NCBI GenBank assembly: GCA_033763695.1
Contig: JANRKB010000018.1
Span: 137,913 to 201,912, forward strand
Length of the DNA: 64,000 nt
Source: JANRKB01 sp033763695
Lineage (GTDB): Bacteria; Planctomycetota; Phycisphaerae; Phycisphaerales; UBA1924
Direction of reading: 5' to 3'
Part shown: positions 18,193-26,689 of the stretch, piece by piece
How positions within the stretch are numbered: the stretch's first letter is position 1
Layout of the letters: each line of letters starts with the position of its first letter
Notes under the pieces: model-generated
The model's input: the letters and a program-made list of their open reading frames with translations, nothing else
Databases searched by the model: none
What the model was told of the DNA's origin: nothing
Made by a program: the position numbers and the translations under genes

Positions 18193-19437
18193 TCACAGAT
18201 CCGTCGGCATCAGACACAACCCCAGCGCAACCGTCCATCCCGGCTGGGCTTCCTTGGCGTCCACGCCAGTCGCGGGCTCGTTGCCCGTGCGCCCCACGCG
18301 GGCGAGCGGATCGGCCAACTGAGCCGACAGCCGCAGCGACTTGGCGATGTGCTGGCACAGGGCGCGATGGCGGGCCTCGCCGCCCAGGAACACCATGCGA
18401 TCCGCCTTCATCGTGGGGAACATCGCGTCGTGATACCGCAGGCACATGGCGATCTCGTCACGCAGCATTTCCAGCGGCTCGTGGATGCCACCGGCCCGCA
18501 TCGGACGCGGAGCAACCGCAACGGCGGGCTCGGCCGACGTACCACCAGCGCCACTCTGGCCACCAGCCTGGCCAGCCGCAGACATACCCGCGCTCAGCAG
18601 CGCGAGGCCCTGCTCAGGTTCGGGCTGCGCCGGGCCGAACGTCGTCATCGCATAGCGACGACGACGCGCCTCGCCAATCTCCAGGTTGTGCTGCACCGCC
18701 ACCGCGTGATCCAGATGCCAGCCACCGATGTCGATCTTGCGGCAGAACACCAGCCGCCCGTCCTGTGCGATCGCGATCTTGGTCGACGTCGCGCCCATAT
18801 CCATGTACAGCGTCGCGTGTCCCTGATCGCTGGCCCGGCGCTGGGCGAACTCAAACGCCTTGAGCACCGCTTGGAACTCGCTGTGCATGCCAACGGGCTC
18901 GAGCTTCGCGCCCTTCATGCCCGTCATCAGGCGCACCACGAGTTCGCGTGCCGTCGCCATGCAGATCTGCTCGAACTTGCCCGTCGCGCCGATCGGCGCG
19001 ACTTCGACGTTGCGCACAGCAAGTGCCTCGGGGTCACACTGCAGCTCTGCCGCCAACGACCCGGCGACCAGCGCAGAGATGTCGCCGCCCCCCGCCGGCA
19101 ACTGCATGTGCCGCACGTACATCTGCGACGCTGGAATCGCGCAGACGACGCGCCGGCCCTTGAAGCCGCCCTGCTTGATCAGTCGAGGCAGCTGCTGAAG
19201 CTGCCAGTCGATGCGAGCCGCGTCCTTGCCGCGCATCTCCAGCGGCGTATCCGCCTGCGCCGCGGCGATCAGGTTGGGCGGCTCGCCAGGCGTCACCTGC
19301 AGCAGCTTCAACGACGCCACGCCGAAGTCCACGCCGATCGCGGGACCGGTCTGATTCAGCGTGCCAAAGCTGCCCGAGAGCCCCTCGGCCAGCCTGCCCG
19401 TCACTTGCGTCAGTCGCTTGAGTGAATCGAATCCCAT
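18193..19437 (-). CDS. pilM: Type IV pilus cytoplasmic ATPase-fold protein PilM
   Basis: An FtsA/actin-fold protein of 414 residues that binds the PilN tail on the cytoplasmic side. The phosphate-1 motif is IGVDFGVASLKLLQV, the phosphate-2 motif LYMDMGATSTKIAIA, and the adenosine-type motif VFLGGEARH near the C-terminus. A Gly/Ala/Pro-rich insert lies around residues 275-310, longer than in proteobacterial PilM. ATG at 19437 gives the normal N-terminus MGFDSLKRL; the longer frame is not protein-like. First gene of the pilus operon, with 182 bp of upstream DNA that should hold its promoter. Confidence 0.88.
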   Translation of the reverse strand: MGFDSLKRLTQVTGRLAEGLSGSFGTLNQTGPAIGVDFGVASLKLLQVTPGEPPNLIAAAQADTPLEMRGKDAARIDWQLQQLPRLIKQGGFKGRRVVCAIPASQMYVRHMQLPAGGGDISALVAGSLAAELQCDPEALAVRNVEVAPIGATGKFEQICMATARELVVRLMTGMKGAKLEPVGMHSEFQAVLKAFEFAQRRASDQGHATLYMDMGATSTKIAIAQDGRLVFCRKIDIGGWHLDHAVAVQHNLEIGEARRRRYAMTTFGPAQPEPEQGLALLSAGMSAAGQAGGQSGAGGTSAEPAVAVAPRPMRAGGIHEPLEMLRDEIAMCLRYHDAMFPTMKADRMVFLGGEARHRALCQHIAKSLRLSAQLADPLARVGRTGNEPATGVDAKEAQPGWTVALGLCLMPTDL

Positions 19438-19619
19438 GGACGCCGGCCTCCTGCGCCGGGGCGCGAACGCCCCGTCGGGCTGCCGCTGCGGCAACCCTGC
19501 ACCGTCGAATCGACCGGCCAAACACCAAGGTTGAAAGGGGGAGACGCCCCGACCAGCGTCCGAGAGAGCGCGGACGGCACAACCGGCGCGGCCCGCCCCG
19601 CCGGTGAGTCTTTCCCCGT

Positions 19620-20327
19620 TTACACGCGTCCGAGAACCGTCGCCAACCGATCCAGCGCGCCGCGGATGTCCCACGTCTGCGTTGATCGATCACCGGTTGG
19701 GTTGCTGATCGTCCGCAACTCGCCGAACGCGACGCCCAGCCGCGACGCCACCAGCGCCACGGCTGCGCCCTCCATCGTCTCAGCAATCGCGCCCGTGCGT
19801 CCGGCGATCTCGGCCGCCAGCGCGTCCGTCGCCGAGCAGATCGACACCGTCGCAATGGCTCCCACGCCGTCCGCCAACGGCCGCAGCGCGTCCACCACAC
19901 CCGGCGTGCAGGGGTGCGCCTGATCCGGTTCATCGCTCAGCGGGAAACCCATCTGGGCCAGATTCACAAAGCCTGCTGACGTGCGCATGCCTTCGTCCGC
20001 GTGCGCACATCGATCCGCCACAACCACGCTGCGATTGGCAAGCACGCCGCCGGGCCGCGGCAGAGCGCCGGCGATCCCCACACTTAGAACGAGCGCATGA
20101 CGCTGCGGATCGAGCACGCGAGCCGTACCCGCCGCCGCATTCGCCTTGCTGACACCCACGAGCGCGACATCGAATCGCGTCCCTACCGGCACCAAAGTCC
20201 ACAGCGGCGTCGGGGTGCTCTCAGGCGCACCGAGACCACGCAGCACCGCCTTCATCTCGACGGGTGCGGCCACCACGAGCAGGATTCGTTTGCCAGCCTG
20301 AAACTGTTCGAGCGCGCCGGGTGTCAT
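19620..20327 (-). CDS. mqnB: Futalosine hydrolase (menaquinone biosynthesis)
   Basis: Nucleoside-phosphorylase-fold enzyme that cleaves futalosine to dehypoxanthine futalosine and hypoxanthine, in the alternative (futalosine) route to menaquinone. Visible family marks: VVAAPVEMKAV at the N-terminus, LVLSVGIAGAL (ribose/phosphate loop), METMEGAAVA-like stretch seen as IAETMEGAAVALVA (catalytic region) and LRTISNPTGDR near the C-terminus, the Asn and Asp being typical of MqnB. The 235 residues match the family length. Other mqn genes are not nearby; it follows the ATP synthase genes on the same strand, 42 bp after atpH. Confidence 0.85.
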   Translation of the reverse strand: MTPGALEQFQAGKRILLVVAAPVEMKAVLRGLGAPESTPTPLWTLVPVGTRFDVALVGVSKANAAAGTARVLDPQRHALVLSVGIAGALPRPGGVLANRSVVVADRCAHADEGMRTSAGFVNLAQMGFPLSDEPDQAHPCTPGVVDALRPLADGVGAIATVSICSATDALAAEIAGRTGAIAETMEGAAVALVASRLGVAFGELRTISNPTGDRSTQTWDIRGALDRLATVLGRV

Positions 20328-20369
20328 GGAGCGTGAGCTCGCTGAGAAGTCGACGCGATCCGACCGGGC

Positions 20370-20975
20370 TTACTCGCCCGAGATGCGATCAAACCGCGAC
20401 CGCAGGTTCGCCATGCCCTCGACGTTGATCTTGTCGCGCATCTGGCGGAGCTGGGCGGCGACCGAGCCGTCGATGAGTTGGTCGCCGATCCGCAGCTTGA
20501 TGCCGCCGATCATCGCCTCGTCGGTGTAGGAGTGAACGACCACGTCCTTCTTGAGGGCATTCTGAAGGCGATCGCGGATCGCGCCCGACGTGCCGCCGTC
20601 GATCGGCTGGGCGGTGAAGACGTCGACCTCGACGCGCCCGAACTTCTCGAGCACGAGCTGATCGAACGCCGCGCTGATCGCGGGCAGGTTCGCGAGGCGG
20701 CCCTTGTCGTTGAGCACCTGCAGGAAGCGATAGACGCCGTCGGCGACCTTGCCCTTGAAGATCTTCTCCAGCGACTGCTTGCGGGCCTTGGTGGAGATCA
20801 CGCGGCTCGAGAGCAGCTCGGCGAACTTGGCGTTGCCGCGTGCGAGTTCAAGGATGTCCTCAAGCTGCGACTGCGCTTCCTCGACAGCCTCGCGGCCCTG
20901 CTGAGCACAGAGCTCCAGCAAGCTGCGGGCGTAGACGTTGGCGAGCGCGGTCGGTTGTGCGTGAGAGAGCGGCAT
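20370..20975 (-). CDS. atpH: ATP synthase F1 subunit delta
   Basis: Stator subunit joining the F1 head to the peripheral b stalk. The 201 residues show the N-terminal six-helix domain (ANVYARSLLELCAQQGRE; then FKGKVADGVYRFLQVLNDKGRL, a strong OSCP/delta signature) and the C-terminal stretch IGGIKLRIGDQLIDGSVAAQL. It is the last ATP synthase gene here: alpha, gamma, beta and epsilon do not follow. A heptamer-repeat hairpin separates it from atpF. Confidence 0.93.
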   Translation of the reverse strand: MPLSHAQPTALANVYARSLLELCAQQGREAVEEAQSQLEDILELARGNAKFAELLSSRVISTKARKQSLEKIFKGKVADGVYRFLQVLNDKGRLANLPAISAAFDQLVLEKFGRVEVDVFTAQPIDGGTSGAIRDRLQNALKKDVVVHSYTDEAMIGGIKLRIGDQLIDGSVAAQLRQMRDKINVEGMANLRSRFDRISGE

Positions 20976-21040
20976 AGTCCGAAGATCCTCTGCGGCGGAA
21001 CGCTCCCGCCAAAGCTCAAATCAACAAAGCGTCAAACCAG

Positions 21041-21119
21041 CAAATGCCTCGACGGCGATTGGGCATTTGATCTCCCAAATGCCCAATGCCAAATGCCCAA
21101 TGCCTGATTCCCGATGCCT
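21041..21119. repeat. Heptamer-repeat element between atpF and atpH
   Basis: Six tandem heptamers of the form NNATGCC lie in register at 21077-21118 (one reads TGATTCC). Read in the direction of atpF, they are GGCATNN units starting 8 nt after the atpF TGA, following GAAGAAAA. Just beyond, TTGGGCATTTG (21059-21069) and CAAATGCCCAA (21076-21086) are perfect complements around a 6-nt loop, giving a strong hairpin. One further AAATGCC lies at 21042-21048. Confidence 0.8.
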
Positions 21120-21126
21120 TTTCTTC

Positions 21127-21735
21127 TCAGTTCCGCATCGACTGCAGCTGGCCGAGCGACTCTTCGACGAGGCGCTGCTGGTCGCCGGCGTTGATCTCGC
21201 GACGCAGGATCTTGCTCGCGACGTTGGTCGCGAGGGTCGCCGTCTGGCCATAGATCTCGGCGATCGCCGCACGCTTGGCGGTGTCGATGTCCTTCATCGC
21301 CTTCTCGCGCATCGCGGCGACCTCGGCATCGGCCTTGGCCTTGAGTTGGGCGGCCAGTTCCAGTTGCTGCGCACGCGTCTGCTCGATCATCTTCGCCGCT
21401 TCAGCCCGGGCCTGCTGCAGGTTCCGCTGATACTCCTCCAACGCGTCCTTGGCTTGGCGGCGGGCCAGTTCGGCCGCTTCGATTTCGCCGAGGATCTTCG
21501 CGTTGCGCTCGTCGAGGCCCTTGCTGATCTTGGGCCACACGACCGTCAGCATGAACGCTGCAACGAGGGCGAAGACGACCAGTGCCGTGACGCCTGTCGC
21601 GATGCCCTGCTTGGGAGTCGGGATCGCGTCGACCGGGTCGTGGCCGCCGCCGGGGGCCGGGTCAGCTGCGAGGACGAGCGTCGGCAGGGCGAGCATGACA
21701 AGCGTGGGGAGCGAGTGGCGGAACGTGCGGGGCAT
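21127..21735 (-). CDS. atpF: ATP synthase F0 subunit b
   Basis: Peripheral-stalk subunit, 202 residues. Unusually for b, a signal-peptide-like segment comes first (LPTLVMLALPTLVLAADPA), followed by the membrane anchor GVTALVVFALVAAFMLTVVWPKISKGLDERNAKI and then a long coiled coil rich in Ala, Glu, Lys and Gln to the C-terminus. The anchor and the WPKISKGLDERNAKI junction are typical of b subunits. ATG at 21735 has GGAGG eight bases upstream, better than the ATG at 21750. It forms the stator with delta and a. Confidence 0.92.
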   Translation of the reverse strand: MPRTFRHSLPTLVMLALPTLVLAADPAPGGGHDPVDAIPTPKQGIATGVTALVVFALVAAFMLTVVWPKISKGLDERNAKILGEIEAAELARRQAKDALEEYQRNLQQARAEAAKMIEQTRAQQLELAAQLKAKADAEVAAMREKAMKDIDTAKRAAIAEIYGQTATLATNVASKILRREINAGDQQRLVEESLGQLQSMRN

Positions 21736-21849
21736 TCGAGAAGCCTCCAAAGAGAAGCCGTGCGCTTCGTGACTGTCGTGATTCAGGATCGAAACCGATG
21801 AGCCGGGGACAAGCCGCGCCGACGCGTTTCCGCATCGGCGTGGGATCGA

Positions 21850-22155
21850 TTACTTGGCGAGGAAGCCAGCGGCGACGGCGAACAGCGTCGCACCTTCGAT
21901 GAACACCGCGAGAATGATCGCGGCAGTCTGGATCTTGCCGGCGATCTCGGGCTGACGGGCCATCGACTCGGTCGCGCCCTTGCCGATGAGACCGATGCCG
22001 AAGCCCGCGCCAACGAGGGCGAGGCCGCCGCCGAGAACCGCGAGACCCTTGCCCGTCGACGCGCCGCCAGCCGCCTCAGCGGTCTGGGCGAGGGCGGGGG
22101 TGGCGGCCATGGCAGCCGCGGCAACCGACATCAACTTGATGGTGAGGCTCTTCAT
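21850..22155 (-). CDS. atpE: ATP synthase F0 subunit c, with signal peptide
   Basis: Rotor-ring proteolipid, 101 residues. A cleavable-type signal (MKSLTIKLMSVAAAAMAATPALA) precedes the usual hairpin: helix 1 with GAGFGIGLIGKGATESMARQPE and helix 2 with the ion-binding Glu87 in VFIEGATLF. The polar loop RQPE is intact. Compared with sodium-binding rings, the helix-1 Gln and the Ser after the Glu are absent (Ile and Gly here), so I infer proton coupling. ATG at 22155 gives the signal peptide; a GTG at 22182 is the only longer choice. Confidence 0.95.
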   Translation of the reverse strand: MKSLTIKLMSVAAAAMAATPALAQTAEAAGGASTGKGLAVLGGGLALVGAGFGIGLIGKGATESMARQPEIAGKIQTAAIILAVFIEGATLFAVAAGFLAK

Positions 22156-22249
22156 CTGTGCAAATCCCTTCAAACTGTTCACGAGTGTCTGTGTGTCGGC
22201 GGCTGTGCCCCGACACGCGGCCCGTTATTCACGCGAATGACAACGCGGG

Positions 22250-23200
22250 TCAGTGATGAGCCGCGGCGTGCTCGTGGCCGTGGGCATGCCCATGCTCGTG
22301 ATCATGGGCGTGCTCGTGGTCATGGTGATCCATCAGCGAGATGAACACCGTGGTGAGGAACATGAAGACGAACGCCTGCATGAAGGCGACGAACACCTCC
22401 AGCAGCATGATGCCGAATCCGCCGACGATCGCCACCGCGGTCACCGGCCCCTTGATCAGCAGGCCCTGATTGGCCACCATGCCAGCGAAACCAAAGAGCG
22501 TCGCGAGCAGAATGTGACCCGCGGTCATGTTGGCGAAGAGACGAATCGCCAGTGCGAACGGCTTGATGATGATCTGGCTGATCAGTTCAAGGAAGAAGAT
22601 GATCAGGCTGGCCGGGAACGGCGCGCCCGCGGTCATGTGACCGAAGTAGCCGACGATGCCCAGCCGCTTGATCGCCACGGCGTTGAAGAAGATGCCCGCG
22701 ATCACGGCCAGCACCGCCGTCACGAACACGTTCTGCGTCGCCGTGCCGCCGATCGGCGTGGCATGCTGGGCCTTGAGTTCGGGGCTGACGAGGTGGACCA
22801 GATCGAGGATCGGCACCAGGCCCAGCAGGTTGTTGGTGAGGATGAAGAAGAAGATCGTCCACAGGAACGGCATTAGGCCGTTGGTGCGCTCGCCCAGCAG
22901 CGGGCGGACGACTTCCTCGCGGAGATACACACAGATCACTTCGATCATGTGCGCGAACTTGTTCTTGGTGATGTAGCGATCGTTGCCGTCGCTCGCGGGG
23001 CCGGTGTTGATCTTGCCGGCGACCCACCAGCCGACGATGATCAGGATGAGGCCGCTGAGCACCAGGTTGCCCTGATTGCCCGACCAGATCCAATAGCCCT
23101 CGGCGTTCTTCAAGAACACGTGGTTGTAGACGTGTGCCGCGGGGTCATCCGCGCCGAGCGTGAAGGCCGAGAGAGCGGGAATGAGGCTCGAAAGCGACAT
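22250..23200 (-). CDS. atpB: ATP synthase F0 subunit a, with His-rich tail
   Basis: Proton-channel subunit, 316 residues with five or six membrane helices. The essential Arg is in FALAIRLFANMTAGH, and TNNLLGLVP is also characteristic. The C-terminal 25 residues are an unusual run of His, Asp, Glu and Ala after the last helix (beginning MDHHDHEHAH), which could bind metal or buffer protons; that is speculation. Start ATG overlaps the stop of the upstream atpI-like gene (TGATG), so the two are coupled. c, b and delta follow on the same strand. Confidence 0.95.
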   Translation of the reverse strand: MSLSSLIPALSAFTLGADDPAAHVYNHVFLKNAEGYWIWSGNQGNLVLSGLILIIVGWWVAGKINTGPASDGNDRYITKNKFAHMIEVICVYLREEVVRPLLGERTNGLMPFLWTIFFFILTNNLLGLVPILDLVHLVSPELKAQHATPIGGTATQNVFVTAVLAVIAGIFFNAVAIKRLGIVGYFGHMTAGAPFPASLIIFFLELISQIIIKPFALAIRLFANMTAGHILLATLFGFAGMVANQGLLIKGPVTAVAIVGGFGIMLLEVFVAFMQAFVFMFLTTVFISLMDHHDHEHAHDHEHGHAHGHEHAAAHH

Positions 23201-23853
23201 CAGGCAAGACTCCCGTGTTGCGGAGCGGACGAATCAGAATGGTCAGCGTTCGGACCCGCGACCTGTGAACCGACAAGAAGAGCAGCACGACGGGCCGCAT
23301 CGCGGGCACGCTCGCGCTGGCTGAGCAGCAGAACAGCGACAACCGCCTCGGCGATCATGAGCGTGGTGACGCCCGCGAGCACGCCGTAGACAACCGACTT
23401 GCGATCCATGGCAAACGCTTCGATGAGGATGAGCATCGCGCCCATGCCCAAGAGCGTGCGCCCGCCGGAGATCCCCAGCACGATCATGCCCCAGCGATCG
23501 GGCGTGACCAGAGGCGGACCCAGCAGCGGCACCACGCACAGTGCCGCACCCGCGGCGATCACCGCGCCGATGCACGCCAGCGTCATGCCGCGTGCCTCGG
23601 CCGAGCCCTCGTAGACCGCGCCGGCGATCAGCAGAGCCGCACCCAGCGCAACGACCGACGCCACGCCCATGGCAATGGCGAACGGCGAACGCGGTATGGG
23701 TGCAAGATCAGACGCCAAAGCCTGCTCCGGGAGGTGTCGGCAACCCGGCCCGCCAAGGGGGGCCGAAATGGGTCGGATGGTAGGTGCGCACACGTCGATT
23801 GGCGAGCGTCCCGACCCACCCTCCGACACGTCGGTCGCCGCAATGACACCCAA
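23200..23853 (-). CDS. Four-helix membrane protein of the ATP synthase operon (AtpI-like)
   Basis: Four hydrophobic segments are clear: FAIAMGVASVVALGAALLIAG, the MTLACIGAVIAAGAALCVVP stretch, WGMIVLGISGGRTLLGMGAM and VVYGVLAGVTTLMIAEAVVA. Small four-helix proteins of this kind sit upstream of atpB in many bacteria (AtpI / I-subunit like), where they assist ring assembly or ion supply. The start is doubtful: ATG at 23853 has no ribosome-binding site, while a TTG at 23718 has GGAG six bases upstream and removes about 45 non-conserved-looking residues. The stop overlaps the atpB start. Sequence identity to known AtpI could not be judged. Confidence 0.65.
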   Translation of the reverse strand: MGVIAATDVSEGGSGRSPIDVCAPTIRPISAPLGGPGCRHLPEQALASDLAPIPRSPFAIAMGVASVVALGAALLIAGAVYEGSAEARGMTLACIGAVIAAGAALCVVPLLGPPLVTPDRWGMIVLGISGGRTLLGMGAMLILIEAFAMDRKSVVYGVLAGVTTLMIAEAVVAVLLLSQRERARDAARRAALLVGSQVAGPNADHSDSSAPQHGSLA

Positions 23854-23864
23854 TCAAAATCCAA

Positions 23865-24248
23865 TCATCGAGCTGGCCCTGCTCTACCCTGTCGCTTCCG
23901 CTCGGCCGCGGCTTTGTCCTCGGCGTTGCTCCGCTGGATGATCCGAACCGTCGCGTACGCAAACCCGACGAGCACGCCAACCAGCAGGCCGTAGGGCGAC
24001 CAGCCGCGCCAGTAGTCGATCCCCCACCCCAGCGCACCGCCCGCCGCGATCGTCGCAAGGAAGTCAATGCCCATCGCCAGCGCTTTGCTGAGCTCTCCCA
24101 ACCCCAGCCCGTCAGCGACGGGCTTCGGTCGGTTGAGCGCGGGGTGCTCCACCGGTCGCTTGAGCACCTCGGGGATCTCCAGCCGCGGATCGTGATCCGC
24201 AGTCGGGTGCGGCGCTTTGTCAGGATCGGGCGCGTTCGAGTCTGGCAT
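23865..24248 (-). CDS. AtpZ/AtpI-family membrane hairpin protein
   Basis: A 127-residue protein: a charged, Pro-rich N-terminal half, then two membrane helices (ALAMGIDFLATIAAGGALGWGI and PYGLLVGVLVGFAYATVRII) and a short basic tail. This hairpin with its Gly-rich turn is the AtpZ/AtpI (Fo-ATP synthase subunit I) pattern, thought to help c-ring assembly or magnesium/calcium supply. ATG at 24248 gives MPDSNAPDPDK; six more codons are open upstream. It is the first gene of the F0 set, 11 bp before the next. Confidence 0.8.
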   Translation of the reverse strand: MPDSNAPDPDKAPHPTADHDPRLEIPEVLKRPVEHPALNRPKPVADGLGLGELSKALAMGIDFLATIAAGGALGWGIDYWRGWSPYGLLVGVLVGFAYATVRIIQRSNAEDKAAAERKRQGRAGPAR

Positions 24249-24269
24249 GTGCAGAGCGTACCGCACGAA

Positions 24270-24908
24270 TCACCCAAGCGCGGAACCCGGTGCCGCCCCC
24301 GCACGTGCTCGCAGCATCGCATCGAGTCGTTCGCGTACCCGCGGCCATTCCTCTCGCACGACGCTGTAGTACGCCGAATCGCGGATGTAACCGTCGGCGA
24401 GCACGCGATGCTTGCGCAGCGTCCCCTCATAGACGCCGCCGATCCGCTCGATCGCCGTGCGCGAGGGCGTGTTGCGTGCGTCCGCCTTGAGTTGCACGCG
24501 CGTTGCGCCAAGGACGTCAAACGCATGCGACAGGAGCATGTACTTGCACTGCGTGTTCGCGCCTGTCCGCTGCCAAGCCACACCGAGGAACGTCCAACCG
24601 ATCTCAAGGCAGCCATGGAACGGCGTCACTTCCAGATATCGCGTCGAACCGATTGCGCGGCCCGTTGCCAGTTCGACAATCGCGAACGGCAGTTCCGTGC
24701 CGCGTGCCTGCGCGTCGATCGCCCTCCCGATGAAGGCCCGCATCTCATCCACGGTGCTCGGGCGTTCGACGGCGTAACGCCACACCGACTCATCCATACA
24801 ACGCTCGGATAGATCCGACGCGTGCTCGACCCGCAGCGGCTCAAGCCGCACGCACGGCACAAACGCCGCGGGACACTCCAGCACGACAGGCACAACAGGC
24901 GCAAGCAT
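24270..24908 (-). CDS. GNAT-family N-acetyltransferase (RimJ/RimL-like)
   Basis: A 212-residue cytoplasmic acetyltransferase of the RimJ/RimL-like group. The beta-strand/loop pattern VRLEPLRVEHASDL, then FAIVELATGRAIGSTRY, LEIGWTFLG and WQRTGANTQCKYMLLSHAF (acetyl-CoA pyrophosphate-binding region) is typical, ending in ADARNTPSRTAIERIG and the GVYEGTLRKH motif. It would transfer acetyl from acetyl-CoA to an amine; substrate unknown. It lies 11 bp downstream of nadE and 21 bp before atpZ on the same strand. Confidence 0.85.
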   Translation of the reverse strand: MLAPVVPVVLECPAAFVPCVRLEPLRVEHASDLSERCMDESVWRYAVERPSTVDEMRAFIGRAIDAQARGTELPFAIVELATGRAIGSTRYLEVTPFHGCLEIGWTFLGVAWQRTGANTQCKYMLLSHAFDVLGATRVQLKADARNTPSRTAIERIGGVYEGTLRKHRVLADGYIRDSAYYSVVREEWPRVRERLDAMLRARAGAAPGSALG

Positions 24909-24919
24909 CGCTCACTCCC

Positions 24920-26689
24920 TTACCGCCACGGCTTCCAACCCTGGGCGATCGGCATGCGCCGCCCGGTGCCAAACGCCACCGACGTGATCTTCAGACCTGT
25001 CGCCGACTGCCGCCGCTTGTACTCGCTGATGTCGATCAAGCGCAGCACGCGCTTGATCGTCGCGGTGTCGTGCCCGGTTCGTCGCGCGATCGTCGCGGGC
25101 GACTCCCGCAGTTCGATCGCGTGATGCAGGATCTCGTCGAGCACCTCGTACGCTGGCAACGAGTCTTGATCGGTCTGATTCGGACGCAGTTCCGCGCTGG
25201 GAGGCTTGGTGATCGACCCTTCCGGGATCGGCGGCAGATCAAACCCCGCCGCCTGCGGATGCTCGTTCATCCAGCGTGCCAAGCGATACACCATCTGCTT
25301 GGTCAGATCGCTGAGCACCGCGAGTCCGCCGTTCATATCACCGTAGAGCGTGCAATAGCCCACGGCCATCTCGCTCTTGTTGCCCGTCGTCAGCACAATC
25401 GCGCCGCTGCGATTGCTCCACGCCATGATCGCCGTGCCACGCACGCGCGACTGCAAGTTCTCTTCGGCCAGATCGGGCAGCGTCGCGCCCATCGCGGCAT
25501 GCCCGTGCCTCACGAAGCTCTCATCGAGCATCGGCCGAAACGCATCCACGACGCCCGAGATGTTGAGCGTCGTTGTTGGCATTCCCAGTCGCTTCGCAAG
25601 TTCAAGCGCATCGCTCACCGAGTGATCCGACGAATACGGCCCGGGCATGAGCACACCCGTGACGCGGCTTGCGCCCAGCGCCGCTGCCGCGATCGCAGCC
25701 GTCACCGCCGAGTCGATCCCGCCGCTCAAGCCGATGAGTGCGCTGCGAAAGCCCGTCTTGAGCAGGTAATCACGCACACCCAGCACCAGCGCGCGGAAAA
25801 CCAATTCCTCCGCGGGAGCCGTCAACAGCGGATCAACGACGCGTGCCGCGACCGACGACCGCCCGCGTTTTGCGGTGCCGGCACGTTCTGACTCGATGTC
25901 GAGGCAGACGATGTCATCTGCGAAGCCGCGCCCCGCGGCGACAAGCACGCCGCGCGGATCAAACACCGCGGCGTGTCCATCAAAGATCAGGTCATCGTTG
26001 CCGCCAACCTGATTCACCGCGGCGACAAACACGCCGTGCTTCCGCGCGTGCCCGCGCAGGATCTCGCGATGCCGCTTTCCTTTGCCGAGCACGAACGGAC
26101 TTGCGCTCGGGTTGACGATGACACTCGCGCCCTTCTTCACCAGCGCGTCAACCGGATCCTCTCGCCCCGCATAGCGGTCCGCGAAGCCGACGTCCTCGCC
26201 GCGCCACAAATCCTCGCAAATCGACAGCCCCACCTGCACGGCACGGGCATCACCCTTGCCGCGCACCCCGATCACTACCGCCTTCTCACCAGGCGCGAAA
26301 TAGCGATCCTCGTCGAAGACGTCGTACGTCGGCAACAGTCGCTTCTGATACGTCGCGATGGTCTTGCCGTCGCGCAGCGCGACCAAGCCATTTCCGATCC
26401 GCGCGCTCTGCCCGCGCCGGTTCGGAGTCCCCGTGAGCGGCGTGCCCAGCACGACCGTCACCCCGCGCGGAATTCGGCGCGCGATCAACTTCACCGCTGC
26501 GGCACACGCGTCCACGAAGCCTTCGGCAAGCAGCAGGTCTTTCGGCGGATAGCCGCACAAGACGAGTTCGGGCAGGACGACCAGATCTGCGCCACGCTGG
26601 GCCGCGAGCGCCGCCGCCCGCGCGCACAACTCGGCGTTGCCGTCCACGTCCCCCACTGTCGGATTCACTTGGGCCAGCGCAAGTCTCAT
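24920..26689 (-). CDS. nadE: Glutamine-dependent NAD+ synthetase
   Basis: Two-domain enzyme making NAD from deamido-NAD, ATP and glutamine. The N-terminal nitrilase-type glutaminase has the Glu-Lys-Cys triad: Glu41 in LVVLPELVLCGYP, Lys in YQKRLLPTYDVFDE, and Cys in LSICEDLW. The C-terminal synthetase domain has the pyrophosphatase loop LIGLSGGIDSAVTAA and later NLQSRVRGTAIMAWSN and LTTGNKSEMAVGYCTLYGD. At 589 residues it fits the glutamine-dependent form. The start overlaps the flippase-like gene stop (ATGA). Confidence 0.96.
   Translation of the reverse strand: MRLALAQVNPTVGDVDGNAELCARAAALAAQRGADLVVLPELVLCGYPPKDLLLAEGFVDACAAAVKLIARRIPRGVTVVLGTPLTGTPNRRGQSARIGNGLVALRDGKTIATYQKRLLPTYDVFDEDRYFAPGEKAVVIGVRGKGDARAVQVGLSICEDLWRGEDVGFADRYAGREDPVDALVKKGASVIVNPSASPFVLGKGKRHREILRGHARKHGVFVAAVNQVGGNDDLIFDGHAAVFDPRGVLVAAGRGFADDIVCLDIESERAGTAKRGRSSVAARVVDPLLTAPAEELVFRALVLGVRDYLLKTGFRSALIGLSGGIDSAVTAAIAAAALGASRVTGVLMPGPYSSDHSVSDALELAKRLGMPTTTLNISGVVDAFRPMLDESFVRHGHAAMGATLPDLAEENLQSRVRGTAIMAWSNRSGAIVLTTGNKSEMAVGYCTLYGDMNGGLAVLSDLTKQMVYRLARWMNEHPQAAGFDLPPIPEGSITKPPSAELRPNQTDQDSLPAYEVLDEILHHAIELRESPATIARRTGHDTATIKRVLRLIDISEYKRRQSATGLKITSVAFGTGRRMPIAQGWKPWR

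Noticed and set aside
21041..21119. Heptamer arrays as a CRISPR array
   Set aside because: Units are 7 nt with no spacers of 25-45 nt and no cas genes in the window.
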